Source: Mesostigma viride
Lineage: Eukaryota > Streptophyta > Mesostigmatophyceae > Mesostigmatales > Mesostigmataceae
Direction: 5' to 3'
NCBI GenBank assembly: GCA_009746045.1
Contig: RPFO01000050.1
Location: forward strand, 5,335,728 to 5,399,727
DNA: 64,000 nucleotides
In this document: positions 21,453 to 32,741 of the stretch, one piece after another
How the letters are laid out: the number at the start of each line of letters is the position of its first letter
How positions within the stretch are numbered: position 1 is the stretch's first letter
The notes under the pieces: model-generated
Database searches by the model: none
What the model was told of the DNA's origin: nothing
What the model saw: only the letters and a program-made list of their open reading frames with translations
Made by a program: the position numbers and the translations under genes

Positions 21453-22169
21453 GTTCTAGAGGTTTTCCACAGGTGCTCGCGAAGAGCCCTTGTGTTTAAG
21501 CCGCTAGGTGCATTCTTAATAGCGCAGGGCCTGCGCAGGGCCGGTCCAATATTTAGCGAGATAGAAAGCCGAGTTCAACCCGCCAGCCTGGGAAACTGGC
21601 TGTGGTGAACGGCGGCATCGTCTAGCTGAAAGGGCGGTCATAGGATAGGGCTTAGAAGCATCTCCTGTCGACTGGGCACCGACGGGGAGCTCGGCTCTGC
21701 ACCACACAAGGAATCGGCGCCACAAGCCAGGGAGGAAAGTCGGCTGCGCAACGCCAAGGTATGTATGTTTTGTCATGCAGTATGTGGTAGTCGCTTGCAC
21801 TGCCAACCGCCTTGCTCCGTCTCTCTTACCTGCACGCGTAGGAGGTGAGGTGATGTGCGCCCATCCTTGTTGTTTTGTTTGTGAATTGTCGTTTCCTGTG
21901 ACGTATTGTGACTAGCGTCCTGGCTGCGAAAGCTGTGGGCGCTGGTAGGGTGGTTTCCGTGGCTTCGTCCTTGCGAAAAGGCGGGCAGTTATCACGGAGG
22001 CTACCCTCTTGTATGGAATTAGGAGCGCGAAGCTCCTGATTTCTGTGATAGTGATTAGATTAGAGCCAGTTGGCATCCCCCCCCCTAGCTGTGACAGGTC
22101 ACACACTAGAGGTAAAAAGGTTCCTTTCTCTTTTCTATCTCTGTCTGCTGGCAATAGACGACGTGTGTG

Positions 22170-22592
22170 ATGGCTAATACTAATAATAGAAATAATATTA
22201 GGTATAATGAAGCACTTGGGGGTTGGAATAGTGATGTATCTAGGCAACTTTACTATGCTGTGGCACATGATGGAGGCACAGGGAAAGTAGGTATTTTCTA
22301 TAGCTGGGTAGACTGCAAGAACTATATAGTGGATAGGCATAGGGCTATCTTTAAGGGATTCAAGACAGCATGGGAAGCAGATAGGTTTATCCAGGAATAC
22401 ATGACACGTCCAGTAGGCTTGCACGTAGAGGCACCACCTCAGGAGATTAGGACTCGCCCAATGCCTAGGGGCCGTAGCTGTGCACCCAATAGTGCAACAG
22501 TAGAGAGCAGGACGGGGGACACACAGGCTGTCACAGTCACGTTCAGCCAACTCACTGTCAGCACCCCACCTAGGCAGCCACCTAGTTTCTAG
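22170..22592 (+). CDS. ORF0 of gypsy element: RNase H1-type hybrid-binding / viroplasmin-like domain protein
   Basis: ATG at 22170; 141 residues counting from the codon before it. Residues about 25-75 read YYAVAHDGGTGKVGIFYSW, then CKNYI, FKGFKTAWEADRFIQ. This matches the small N-terminal hybrid-binding domain of eukaryotic RNase H1 (Cauli_VI/viroplasmin family), which binds RNA:DNA hybrids and double-stranded RNA. The C-terminal half is basic and Pro/Ser-rich without a recognised fold, and no catalytic RNase H domain is attached. It lies between the 5' LTR and gag. It may help reverse transcription or particle assembly; this is inference. A captured host RNase H1 exon is the alternative. Confidence 0.7.
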   Translation: MANTNNRNNIRYNEALGGWNSDVSRQLYYAVAHDGGTGKVGIFYSWVDCKNYIVDRHRAIFKGFKTAWEADRFIQEYMTRPVGLHVEAPPQEIRTRPMPRGRSCAPNSATVESRTGDTQAVTVTFSQLTVSTPPRQPPSF

Positions 22593-22751
22593 AGGAGTAG
22601 AGTACTAATTATAGCTTACTATATAATAGCTACATTAGCAGAATAACGTAGGGCAGTCGCTTGGTTGATTGCTTGTGGGCATGTGCATGGCATTTTCCTC
22701 CTTCTTCCTCTCTCCTTCCTTCCTTCTCTTGTGGATGTGGTACTGGTAAAC

Positions 22752-24874
22752 ATGCCGCGGGGTAAAAAGAAGGTACGCGGCACGGCTAGGAGTCATTCCG
22801 AGGAGGGAGGTGCAGACTTGGATAGGCAGGGCAGCCCAGAGTACCAAGTACAGGAGGTATCACAACAGGGCTCGTCCTACCAGCAAGGCAGTCCTGTAGG
22901 TCACCCAGGTGAGCTGGCTAGTACCTCCCGTGAGCCGCGAAGGCCACGAGGAGCGGATAGGATGGATAATAGGGAGGAATACCAGCCGCAGCGAATGCAG
23001 GCTGAGTATAACCAGCTGATGGAACGGGCAGGTGATGAGGCCCGGCCCAGATCGAATCCCACGAGTGCAGCCCAGCACCTCAGTGCAGCCGCAGCAACAC
23101 CCGCCAGGCAGCCGCAGCAGCACCCGTGCAGTCCCCACAGCAGCATTCGGAACAGCAACAGCCGTTGCCGCAGCAGTGGCAGCAGCAGCCAGTACAGCAG
23201 CAGCAGCCACCGCCGCCGCAGCAGCAACAGTGGCAGCAGCCGCAGCAGCTTCCGCCGTTGCAGCAGCAGCAGCAGCAGCCGCTAAGCCAGCCGACCGGGT
23301 CGCAGATGTTTGGTCCGCTTAGTCAGAACGCGACCTATTATCACGCGCAACGTGCCCAACGATTACAACATCCCTGGGCGAGCGGTCGACGGGTTTCTTT
23401 TGGCAGTGACCTGCAGTCCAATGCGACATCGCTGTGGACCCAGGACGAGGCTAGGGTTCCACCGCCGGTATACGATGAGGCTGGGCCCGCGTCGTCCCAT
23501 CCGGCGCGCAATGTCCCAGCAGCCGGACCTGCGCGGCCGAGCGTGTCGCATGGCAATAACCTCAACTTGAGTCGCATGGCACCCAGTGATCCTGGCTACG
23601 CGCATCCCTCGTCTGTCTGGCTACAACGCAGCGCGACTAGGTCAGCGCCTGCATCGGCAGATGACTCGTTGTCGATCTTTAATGTTCCGCCGTATCGCGC
23701 AGTGGGCGGACCTCGGGCCGACGCGTTTAAGGCGCCGCCCATGCCTGACTTTAAACCAGTGCCCAAGCTGCGCGCGACTATGAACCCTCGCGAGATCGAC
23801 GAATGGACGCGTATGTGGGTACAGATCTACTGGGCGTGGTGCAACCACAATGGGTGGGAGCTAGCTACCGAGGTTCTTATCTCCTACGTCGTCACCAACT
23901 GCATGGATCCCTCAGTGGTCGGCATACTCAACTGTGAGAGTGTCGCGTCGCGCTTGTACCCTCGCACAGTAGAGGAGCTACTAGAGCGCATTGAGCGCAA
24001 GCTGGTGCCCCCTGACTGGAAGCTCCACGAGCGTCTGGCTTTTGCCAAGCTACGCCAAGGCACCACGCCGTTCCGCGAGTTTCTGACAGAGTTTGAAGCA
24101 TTCTCGGCTCGCCTTGAGGACTTGACCTGGACCGAATATAGGGCGCGGTTCATTGAGGCGCTGAGTCCGGAACTCCTAGATGAGGTGCTAAAGCGCTTTG
24201 CTGAGATACCGTGGGAGCAGTGGGATGTGATCGAGATCCAGCAGTACCTTCTAAAGGTGTCAGATGTGCTCGCACGCCGCCGCGCAGCGGTCACCTATCG
24301 GCATGCTGGTGCTGCACCGCGTCGCGTCCACTTCACTACGGTGGACCAAGATGGGTCCTCTGAGGACATTATCGACCACGAGCAGGAGGACGGCGACTAT
24401 GAAGCGCCCCAGGTCAATGCAATCGATGCGTCCAAGGCGCGATGCTTCCGGTGCGGCGAGGTCGGTCATCTCAAGAAGGACTGCACGCGACCACCACGGG
24501 ATCGCGATCGTGGCGACGAGCAGACGTCACCCCGTTTCTCCGGGCCTGCCTTCGGTAAGCGCCCGGAACAAGCACGGCGCCCAGACCGGCCTCGCAACGC
24601 GGGCGAGCGCGCAGCCAAGTTGCAGGACGCCCGGCAGCGTCCCACGCAGCACCAGACGCCCCGCGCTACGGGTCCTTCGTTCCAGCGGGTGAACCGCGAG
24701 TTGAATGAGTTGTTCTCACAGCAACAGGACTCGGGTAATGGCGCCTCGGGGGTTATGGATGGCAAGGCGGTCGCCGGCTATGGGCATGGCGACGAGGAGG
24801 ATGAGGTAGAGGGGGAAGAGTGGACCGGGCGGTCGAACGAGGCGGTCTCCCGGCCCTCCGTTCCTCGTGCGTAG
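22752..24874 (+). pseudogene. gag polyprotein of gypsy element (frameshifted in a CAG-rich tract)
   Basis: The start ATG is at 22752 (MPRGKKKVRGTARS). The N-terminal part stays in one frame to about 23,110. The frame then changes within a CAG/Gln-rich stretch (23,090-23,285), and the remainder runs to TAG at 24872. The capsid-like core spans about 23,700-24,290. One CCHC zinc knuckle (CFRCGEVGHLKKDC) lies near 24,446-24,487, followed by a basic tail. Gag forms the particle and packages RNA. The Gln-rich repeat is polymorphic by nature, so the frame change could be replication slippage or an assembly error. Confidence 0.82.
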
Positions 24875-25173
24875 TGTCCCTGCCTACACGGATAGAGGTA
24901 GATGTAGGACAGGTAGATAAGATAGCGCAAGTCAATAACGTCGGGCAGATAGACAGCTTAGATAAGGACACCCCGTTGGTAGCGAATACCAGCGCGGGCG
25001 CAGAATCAGTCGTTACAGTAGATAGTCGCACCCCGCTTGTAGCGAATACAAGTGCGGATGCATCCTTGGGCGAGACTTCTGCCCAAGCACGCAGCCGGCC
25101 ACGGGTAGCGCAGCGAGCTCCGACCAGCCTACGCGCGCAACTCCGGCTGGTACCCGCAACTTGCTCCTTTTAG
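24875..25173 (+). other. gag-protease linker open in another frame
   Basis: After the gag stop the +1-related frame is open to 25,173. It encodes an acidic linker with two copies of TPLVANTSA. The protease then resumes in the gag frame. This could reflect a frameshift-expressed linker or decay. Confidence 0.4.
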
Positions 25174-28100
25174 GGGAGGTCTGGCTGTACCGGGATCAGC
25201 ATTAGACCCCTACCTCAAGGACAAGACCGTCATGGACGTGCAGTTCATGGTGGACACGGGTGCGTCTACGTCGTTCATCAACGAGGCATTGGCGCGTCGC
25301 GCAGGATACGACATCCGGCCACATGCGACAGTGGTGAATGTGACCTATTCAGATGGTCGCAAGAGCCCCTCGCCTGGTCGGGTTGATATCAAGGCTGTGA
25401 TTCAAGGCATCCCTGTGGAGCTCACAGCCACGGTCGCACCGCTGGGAGCTGCCGACATCATCATCGGCATCGACTGGCTGGACGCGCAGGATGTGGACAT
25501 TAGCATTCGGCGTCGCGTGGTGTGGTTCCCTGACGGTTCCTTTTGGAGTCCTGTCAGCGAATACCAAGTGCAGGGCCCCGACGTGCATAACATCACGCAC
25601 GAGCGGGAAGTCACCCAGCCCCGCAACGCCTCGCAGATCCTCATGAGCCTCAAGTCACTGGAGAGTAAGCTGCGTCGAGGCAAGGAGTACTACATGTACC
25701 GTCTTGACCTCTCCAACATAGAGGTTCTCCTTAATGAGATCGGCGTGGGGTTTACACCCGAGGAGACGGAGCGTTATAACGCGGTTCTAGCGCGACGGGA
25801 GAAGCTCTTTGACGAAAGCAAGCAGGAGTTTCCCCCGCACCGCTCAGTGCTCCACCGCATCCAGGTGAAGGAGGGCTATGGTCCCACGTCCTCCCCCATG
25901 TACCGCATGGGTCCAGTTGAGCTGGTGGAGCTGAAGAAGATCTTGATGGCGCTCTTGGAGCGGGGTCTCATCGAGCCTAGCAATAGCCCCTTCTCGGCTG
26001 GTGTGCTACTGGTCCCTAAGCCTGGGGGCAAGTGGCGGCTCGTCACGGACTACCGGAAGCTCAATGCTATCACGGTAAAGTCCAAGTACCCCCTTCCGCG
26101 CATCGACGATATCTTCAACCGCGTCCAAGGAGCCACGTGCTTTACAGTCCTAGACTGCGCGGATGGCTTCTGGCAGCTTCGCATCGCCCCGGAGGATTGT
26201 CACAAGACGGCGTTCAACACGCCCTTTGGGCATTACCAGTTTCGGGTGGCCGCGATGGGTTTGTGCAATTCCCCCGCGAGCTTCCAGATGCTCATGAACG
26301 ACATCCTCCGCCCTGTCATGGGAACCGCGCATCTTCCGCAGGTTTCCCGTGACCTCAAGGACCCCAACAGGGGCGTGAAGCCCCCGTGGTCCTACAAGCG
26401 CACATGCGCTCTCGCGTACCTGGACGACATCCTCGTGTACTCCAAGACTTTCGAGGATCACTTAGAGGACGTCGACACAGTGTTGCGCATTATGGAAGAG
26501 GAGCATCTTTCGGTCCGCAAGGCCAAGGTCCGCGCTGGACGCAGCGTGCCCTTTTTGGGTCACACCCTCTCTGCCGCTGGCGTCGCGACGGACCCCGCAA
26601 AGATTGCTTCCATCCAACAGTGGCCGACCCCGACCGACGTCAAGGGTGTGCGCAGCTTTTTGGGTATCGCGTCATACTACCGACGCTTTATCCCCCGCTT
26701 CGCGACAATAGCTGCCCCCATCAACGCCCTCCTCAAGAAGGGTGTTCCCTTTGTCTGGTCGGAACCGTGCCAGCAGGCCTTCGAGGCCCTCAAGCACAGC
26801 TTGACCACAGCACCCGTGCTCGCTATCCCGGATCCGTCAAGGCCCTTTGTGGTGGCCACGGACGCGAGCAAGGTTGCGATTGGCGGCGTCCTCTGCAGGA
26901 CCAGGGTCAGGGGTTACAGCCGGTTGAGTATATCTCCCGCACCATGATCCCCGCCGAGCGTAACTACCCGGTGCATCAGCAGGAGCTTCTTGCTGTGGTC
27001 TACTGCTGTCACACTTGGCGCCATCATCTTCTCGGGGCTCAGTTTGACGTTGCGATTAGCGAGCAGGGGGACCTTGATCCCCACCGGCTGATCATCCACA
27101 CGGACCATCGGCCCCTCACGCACCTGCTCGCCCAACCTAACTTGACGCCCCGTCAGGCGCGGTGGATGGAGTACTTGTCTCAGTTTGCCCCTTTCAAAAT
27201 TCAGTACGTGAAGGGTGCAGAGAATGTGGTCCCGGACGCCCTTTCTCGGCGGGCGGACTACGCAGATTTTTATGAGACTATGGACGTACTTCACACCACA
27301 TGTGGCTCCGCGCAGGAGCCTGGCTCGCCTTGTGGCGACCCAGGGTCGCCGCACAGTCGCTATCTGTTCCACACCGGTCGCACGACCCAGGACGACCTGT
27401 CTCCCGACTGGGAGGCCGCGCGCGAGGACGTGCGCGCCCCCGGGGAAAGGGAGGGGTCCCGGTCACGAGTGCCACTCAGCCACGTGGTACCGGCTCAGGG
27501 AATTTTTCACCTGCAGCGCATCGGGCCCCCTACCATTTTTTCGGAGTACGTGCACCAAACCCTTGAGGAGGAGGCGGACACGTACACGATCACTTCTGTC
27601 CTGGAGACGTTGATTAGTCGGTTCACTGTCACGGAGCCCGCGGCCTTAGAGGCAATCAGGTCGCACCCCAAGCAGATGGGCAAGCTCCCGTGCACCAGGA
27701 CGACTCTATGTCATGGTGAGGCCAGACTGCTGGCGCCTGTACGTCCCGGAGTTATGTCGAGCGGCTCTGCTCCATGAGCTCCATGACTCTCTCGCCGGTG
27801 GCCACCAAGGGATCCACCGCTTGCTGCCACGGGCCAGAAAGAACTTCTATTGGCCAGGCATGCGAGAGTACATTGAGACGTACGTGCGCGAGTGTCCATC
27901 ATGTCAGATCATGAAGTCCCGCAATACGGGCTCACAGGCGGTCCCCCAGACCCTACCAGACCCGATGGGCCCTTGGGATTCCCTGATGATGGATTTTGTT
28001 GGCCCCTTCCGGAAGACCAAGAATGGCAACAGCATGATTCTGGTTTTCCTGGACCGTTTGACGCGCATGTGTCACCTGGCACCATGTCCGGCCGAACTCA

Positions 28101-29102
28101 CGGCCGAGGCTTGCGCTAAGCTATACCTTCACCACGTGTTCAGGTACCACGGACTCAGCCGGCAATTCATATCGGACCGAGACAAGCTGTTCACGGCCCG
28201 CTTCTGGCAGGAGTTCTTTGAATGCCTGGGCACCAAGGTGTCGCTGGGGACAGCATATCACAGCTCGTCCTCCCACCTGGTGGAGAGGCTGAACCGCACA
28301 GTGCAAGAGACCATGCGCCACTACACCGACGCGGTGGGAAGCAACTGGGAAGAGTTCTTGGGTTTGGTGGAGTTCTCCCTGAATAACGCCCCCCAGGCAG
28401 CTCATGGCTTCACACCATTCTTCCTCAACACGGGCAGGCATCCGCTCACGCCGACTGACCTTCTCACAAGCCCAGCCTTAGCTGAAAAGTCGGTCCGGCG
28501 AGACACCCTCGAAGGGGTGGAGAGGCTGCTGGTCCAGATGCGCCAGGCCCATGACAGTGCGGTCAAGGGCTACCGGGCCGCCGCAGAGCGCTATGGCGAG
28601 GACTGCTGGCCGCCTAGATGCGCGCACGCCGGCCATCGAGGTGGGCGACTGGGTACTGGTGGAAGGCCCCCGCCTAGGACGTTTCTCTGAGAAGGTAGAG
28701 GGTGAGCTCAAGACAAAGCTCCGTCCTATGTTCCTGGGGCCACACAAGGTTCTGGAGAAGCTCGGAGATGTGATGTTCAAGGTGGACATCCCGAGCTCCT
28801 GGAACACTTCCTCCAACTTCCATCGAGACCAGCTCAAGTTATACCACCAGAACTCCATCCAAGGTCGGCTCAACCCGCCGGCCCCTGTCGAGTACAACCC
28901 CGAGACTGGAGAACAGGAAGACGAGGTGGCCGAGATCGTGGACCACCGGGACATCAAGCGTGGGAGAGGTAGACAGCGACAGTATCGCGTACGGTGGCGT
29001 TTTGCTCAGCATGATTACGAGGATTCGTGGCGAACCGAGAATGAGCTAGAAGGGTGTGAACGTCTGCTTCGCGAGTATAAGGCCAAGCATGCCCTCCACT
29101 AG
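25109..29102 (+). pseudogene. pol polyprotein of gypsy element: protease, RT, RNase H, integrase, chromodomain
   Basis: The protease active site is VDTGAS at about 25,250 with the flap-side ADIIIGIDWL. The RT has KWRLVTDYRKLN, the motif A aspartate in FTVLDCADGFWQ, and YLDD at 26,417-26,428. RNase H has FVVATDAS (near 26,850), then QQELLAVVY and VPDALSRR. Integrase has an HHCC zinc finger (HDSLAGGHQG to CPSCQ) and the catalytic triad D in MMDFVGPF, D in ISDRDKLF and E in HLVERLNR. The C-terminal chromodomain spans about 28,920-29,090 (EIVDHRDIKRGRG, YRVRW), ending at the TAG at 29,100. Frame changes near 26,895, 27,700 and 28,605 split it. The chromodomain places it among the chromoviruses and suggests chromatin-directed integration. 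Confidence 0.93.
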
Positions 29103-29298
29103 GCTACCGCGAAGGTAGTAGTGGTGGGGGCGCTATGACAACGGGCTTGATCACGTGTAGCCAGGATGCCGCGAAGGCACTTGTGTTATTCACGTCGATG
29201 TGTACGCACCATCGTGGTAATTGGGTATAAGAGCCTAGTATCAAGTGTACCCCTTTTTCACACTCACACGCCTTGAGTCGAGTGTGCGATGATCGCAG

Positions 29299-30655
29299 AT
29301 GCTTCCACAGCAGCCCGACAGCGAGGAGCCAGAGATATCGTTGTTCGCTGACAACGTTGACTTGCGGATGGACATGGACATGAACGTCCCGCAGCCATTG
29401 GCGGAGCCTAAGACTCCTGACCAACGCCAGGTGCAAACAGGGCCGACTCGGCGAACGGGCGGTTCTGTCACACCTGCGGTGACACCGATCCAACAACGGG
29501 ACGGTGATGCCGTGCGAACCATTCGGACCCAGGGAACGGGGGGATGACGGTTCTTGTCGGGACGGGACCGACCCGGCGAACGGGCGGCTCGACCGACCTG
29601 ACCAAGCTCGTTCCGAGGTTATTGAGCGCAACCAGAAACGGCCCCAAGTGGAACCGGATGCCCAGCGAGAAGTTAGACGTCGCGCATGTACGAACGAGGT
29701 GTCGGCGGGCAGCGTCTCCGCGGATTCCCAGAGTCCGCGCCGAGAAGCGCGAACTTACTCCGAGCGGGTGGCCCGCGTGGAGACGTCCCGCGCCCATATA
29801 CCAGAGAGGCGTGGCCCGATACCAGCGGTGGGCTTTATATCTCCCGCGCAGGGGTCTTTGATCGTACAGGCTCGACCGGCGCCATGGACGGTGGGCGCTT
29901 ACGTCAGCGCGTTTCCCGGCCCACAACGAGTACGCCCCTTACGCGAGTTTCGGGGTGTTCCCGTCTACATTGAACTCCCACCACCGCCGTTCGTGGCCGT
30001 CGACAGCGCGGACTATCATCGACCGCAACCGCTGCACTTTGAGGCAGGAACTCATGCGTATGTGGAGCGAGGCTCCATGCGCGAGCTAGTCTGCTTCGAC
30101 TTGCACCCAGGGAGGGCGGCCCCGCGACCCCAGGACTGCCTCGAATCGACGCCAGAGGGTTCTGGTACGCGTTACGGCCCCAAGCGGGAGCTGCCAAAAT
30201 ACATGGTAGATGGTAAACCTCGAAAGGTTGACTGTCCCAAGTATGCTCCGTGCGAGGGAGAGGCATTCCTCGACTGGGTTGTGCCCAACTTTGTGAGGGC
30301 TCCGGGCTTTCGCTTCAACGCTCTCCAGGTGCGCGTCGTAGTGTTGACCATGGCGGGAGGTTTCTTTGAGGAGCATGGATGTGGGGTTATTGATTGGAAC
30401 GCGGGCACAATCATGTTCACGCACCCGCAATACCTGGCGTCATTCATGTCGTACTGGCCCACCGGGACGTGGGTAGACCTCGCTCAAACGCGCACCAACG
30501 TGAACGAATACCAGCTCGCATACAATGCGGATCACCTCGCTAACCCCGGGAAGATCCTTGAGGAAATTGGTGAGCAGGGTCGCCAGGTACTTCACGAGTA
30601 TCGCCAACGGAAGGCGCGGTCGGGAGGGGTGGGCCCCAGCATTGGAGGAATGTGA
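29299..30655 (+). pseudogene. ORF3 of gypsy element, downstream of pol (unknown function, one frameshift)
   Basis: The likely start is ATG 29299 (MLPQQPDSEEPEISLFADN). The frame changes at a G6 run (29,537-29,542) and then stays open to TGA at 30,653. The first ~200 residues are acidic, Arg/Pro-rich and look disordered. The last ~200 look folded (for example AFLDWVVPNFVRAPGFRFN, VVVLTMAGGFFEEHGCGVID, YLASFMSYWPTGTWVDL). No signal peptide, membrane helix or zinc finger is seen, so it is not an obvious envelope protein. It occupies the env position. Homology is unknown. Confidence 0.55.
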
Positions 30656-30975
30656 GGGTCGCGACCTCCTCATGGATGGATTGCAACGGGGTGACGACAG
30701 TATCCCATCGGCTATCAAGGAATTGTCCTTGTGTAGCGACGCCGTGGAGAATTGGCTTTACTAACCCGCTGCCGAACAGGGGTTGGGACATAGTATCCCC
30801 ATGGCCGATTTGTACTATTGTTCTCTATAGCTGACTGCCCAGCCTGGGCAATTGTCGCTTTTGTGTGTCGCTTGTTTTGCTTGCAAGTGCTTCTTTTTTT
30901 TTGTTTGTTTGTTTGGTTGTGTTAATTGTCTTGTTGCGTGCGCCCCAAGCCTGGACGATATAGCTATCGTCCCCT

Positions 30976-30989
30976 GGGGAAGGGAGGAG
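30976..30989 (+). promoter_or_regulatory. Polypurine tract of gypsy element
   Basis: GGGGAAGGGAGGAG directly abuts the 3' LTR, the expected plus-strand primer. Confidence 0.85.
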
Positions 30990-31662
30990 TGTTACGGCCC
31001 AGACCTTTGTATGGGCGTAACAATGCCTTCAATAAATAAGTCGAAAGTCATTTGTTATTCGTTTGGGACTTTCGATAGCTCGCTTTCATAGTCCGCCGGA
31101 CTATAGGACTCAATTCGGGACTTATTTGGGAATTTGTCCTAAGTTCGGGACTTTGTGTGTTTATTTGGTACTTTGTGTGTTTCGGACCAGTTATTTTGGG
31201 CCTAGCCAGAAGTACGAGATCTTCTAGGGGCCGGGCCGGCCCTAGACGTCATACAGAACCTATTGGGGCTTGACGGCAGTATCTGGAAGATCGGCGCGCA
31301 TGCATCGGCGCGCCTGCACACCAACTTGCCAGCTTGGTAGCGCAGCTAGGTGAAATTGGTCTGAGGACGATGGACTCTCTCTCTTTGGTTTGATGATTAA
31401 TGAAACGAGTGTTGACGACTCTCTCAGACCAAGGGGCACTAATCCGGATGTCATTTGCCTCATGACATGCCGTGTTATATAGCTAGATTAATTAATCATG
31501 CTATAAGGCCTAGCTGAGGATAAACCGCGGCTCAGTTAGTCAATTTACTGCGATCTTTGCTTCAATGCTATCGCGGTACGCGGATGCGCGGCTATGCTGG
31601 CTTATTAAACTGCACCTTATACTAGATTAGATCTTTCGCACCGTCCGGCTCGGGATGTAACA
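30990..31662 (+). repeat. 3' LTR of gypsy element
   Basis: Begins tgttacggcccagacctttg and ends ggctcgggatgtaaca. It differs from the 5' LTR by one clear substitution (tcatagt for tcaaagt) and short 4-bp indels, one at the gcgcatgcat site. Confidence 0.95.
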
Positions 31663-32741
31663 TGTAGATAGATTTTTTAGTTAGGATGGGATACAAACAC
31701 TAAAAATTGTAACTCCCCCAGGGACCCATCAGCTGGTGCTAAAAATAACTGGTGACTATTTTGAGTCGCGAGTTTTGGGGGGGGTAAAATAGGCATCCTA
31801 GTAGTGCAGTTTTGAACATGGAAGGAAATGATAGGTAAGCATGGAGTATTGGCAAACATGCATGCTAACACTTATTCCAACCTGTGTGCCACCAATACCT
31901 GCCATAACCACTGCAGGTCCCCGTGCCGGATATGGTTGGAGACGACTACGCGCGGGCCGCAAGTACGGGGTTCACAACCTTATCGTGCATGATGGAGCAC
32001 GTATACCTTGGATTTCACCCTAGTAGTATTTCAGGGGGGACTGCAACTGTACCCAAGCATGCAGTCAAGCACTACATCCAAACACTTACATGTCTTGTTT
32101 CACCCAGGGACCCACAAGATAATGCTAAAAATAGCTGGTGACTATTTTGAGTCACCAGTTTGGGGGGGGCTAGAATAAACATCCTATATAGTGCAGTTTT
32201 GAACATGGAAATGATAGGTAAGCATGAAACATGCATGATTATGTTTATTCCAGCCTATGTGGCACAAATATATGCCACAATAAGCGTAAATGCTTGCAGA
32301 CCCGCTTGTACTGTGGTACTTATTTTTACATGCATGATGGACCTTGCACACAAAGTCATAATAACATCCCAGCACTCCTAGATGAATTAGTGACCAAGGG
32401 ACCATATGCAGTAACACTGAAAATTGCCACCTAGAAATAGGTGGCACTGTGACCATGACGGAGCAGATTTTCAAACTGCACAAGTTATGCATAAACATGA
32501 AAGCTAATAAGACATGACCATGAAACAATACATGCTAAAAGACAGCCACGAGCCACGAGGTAGCCATGGCTGACGGCGGAGCTCATAACTTTTACGTTTG
32601 AGCACCGAATTTAGTCGTGAATATCACAATCGCTTCGTCTTTCTAAGACGCACATGCTGATATAATTTTCCGGCGCTATTACGCAATATACGATGAGCAA
32701 ACGCCCATCGACGCAACGCAGCCTGACGGCTGCGCTCGGCA
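31663..32741. other. Non-coding flank with a direct repeat
   Basis: A segment of about 130 bp occurs twice (about 31,715-31,850 and 32,103-32,240). Both copies contain ggtgactattttgagtc and tgcagttttgaacatgga, followed by aaatgataggtaagcatg. No gene is seen. Confidence 0.6.

Larger units (their letters stand above)
20762..31662 (+). mobile_element. Ty3/gypsy chromovirus LTR retrotransposon (10.9 kb, structurally complete)
   Basis: It is bounded by TG...CA long terminal repeats at 20,762-21,438 and 30,990-31,662, and flanked by a 5-bp target duplication TGTAG (20,757-20,761 and 31,663-31,667). A primer-binding site follows the 5' LTR (TGGATCGGAGG at 21,440) and a purine tract (ggggaagggaggag) precedes the 3' LTR. 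The order is: small ORF with an RNase H1-type hybrid-binding domain, gag with zinc knuckle, protease, RT, RNase H, integrase, chromodomain, and a further ORF of unknown function. The LTRs differ by about one substitution and three 4-bp indels, so the insertion is recent, although pol carries three frameshifts. Confidence 0.95.

Noticed and set aside
29299-30655. Retroviral envelope gene in the gypsy element
   Set aside because: The ORF has no signal peptide, fusion peptide or membrane anchor.
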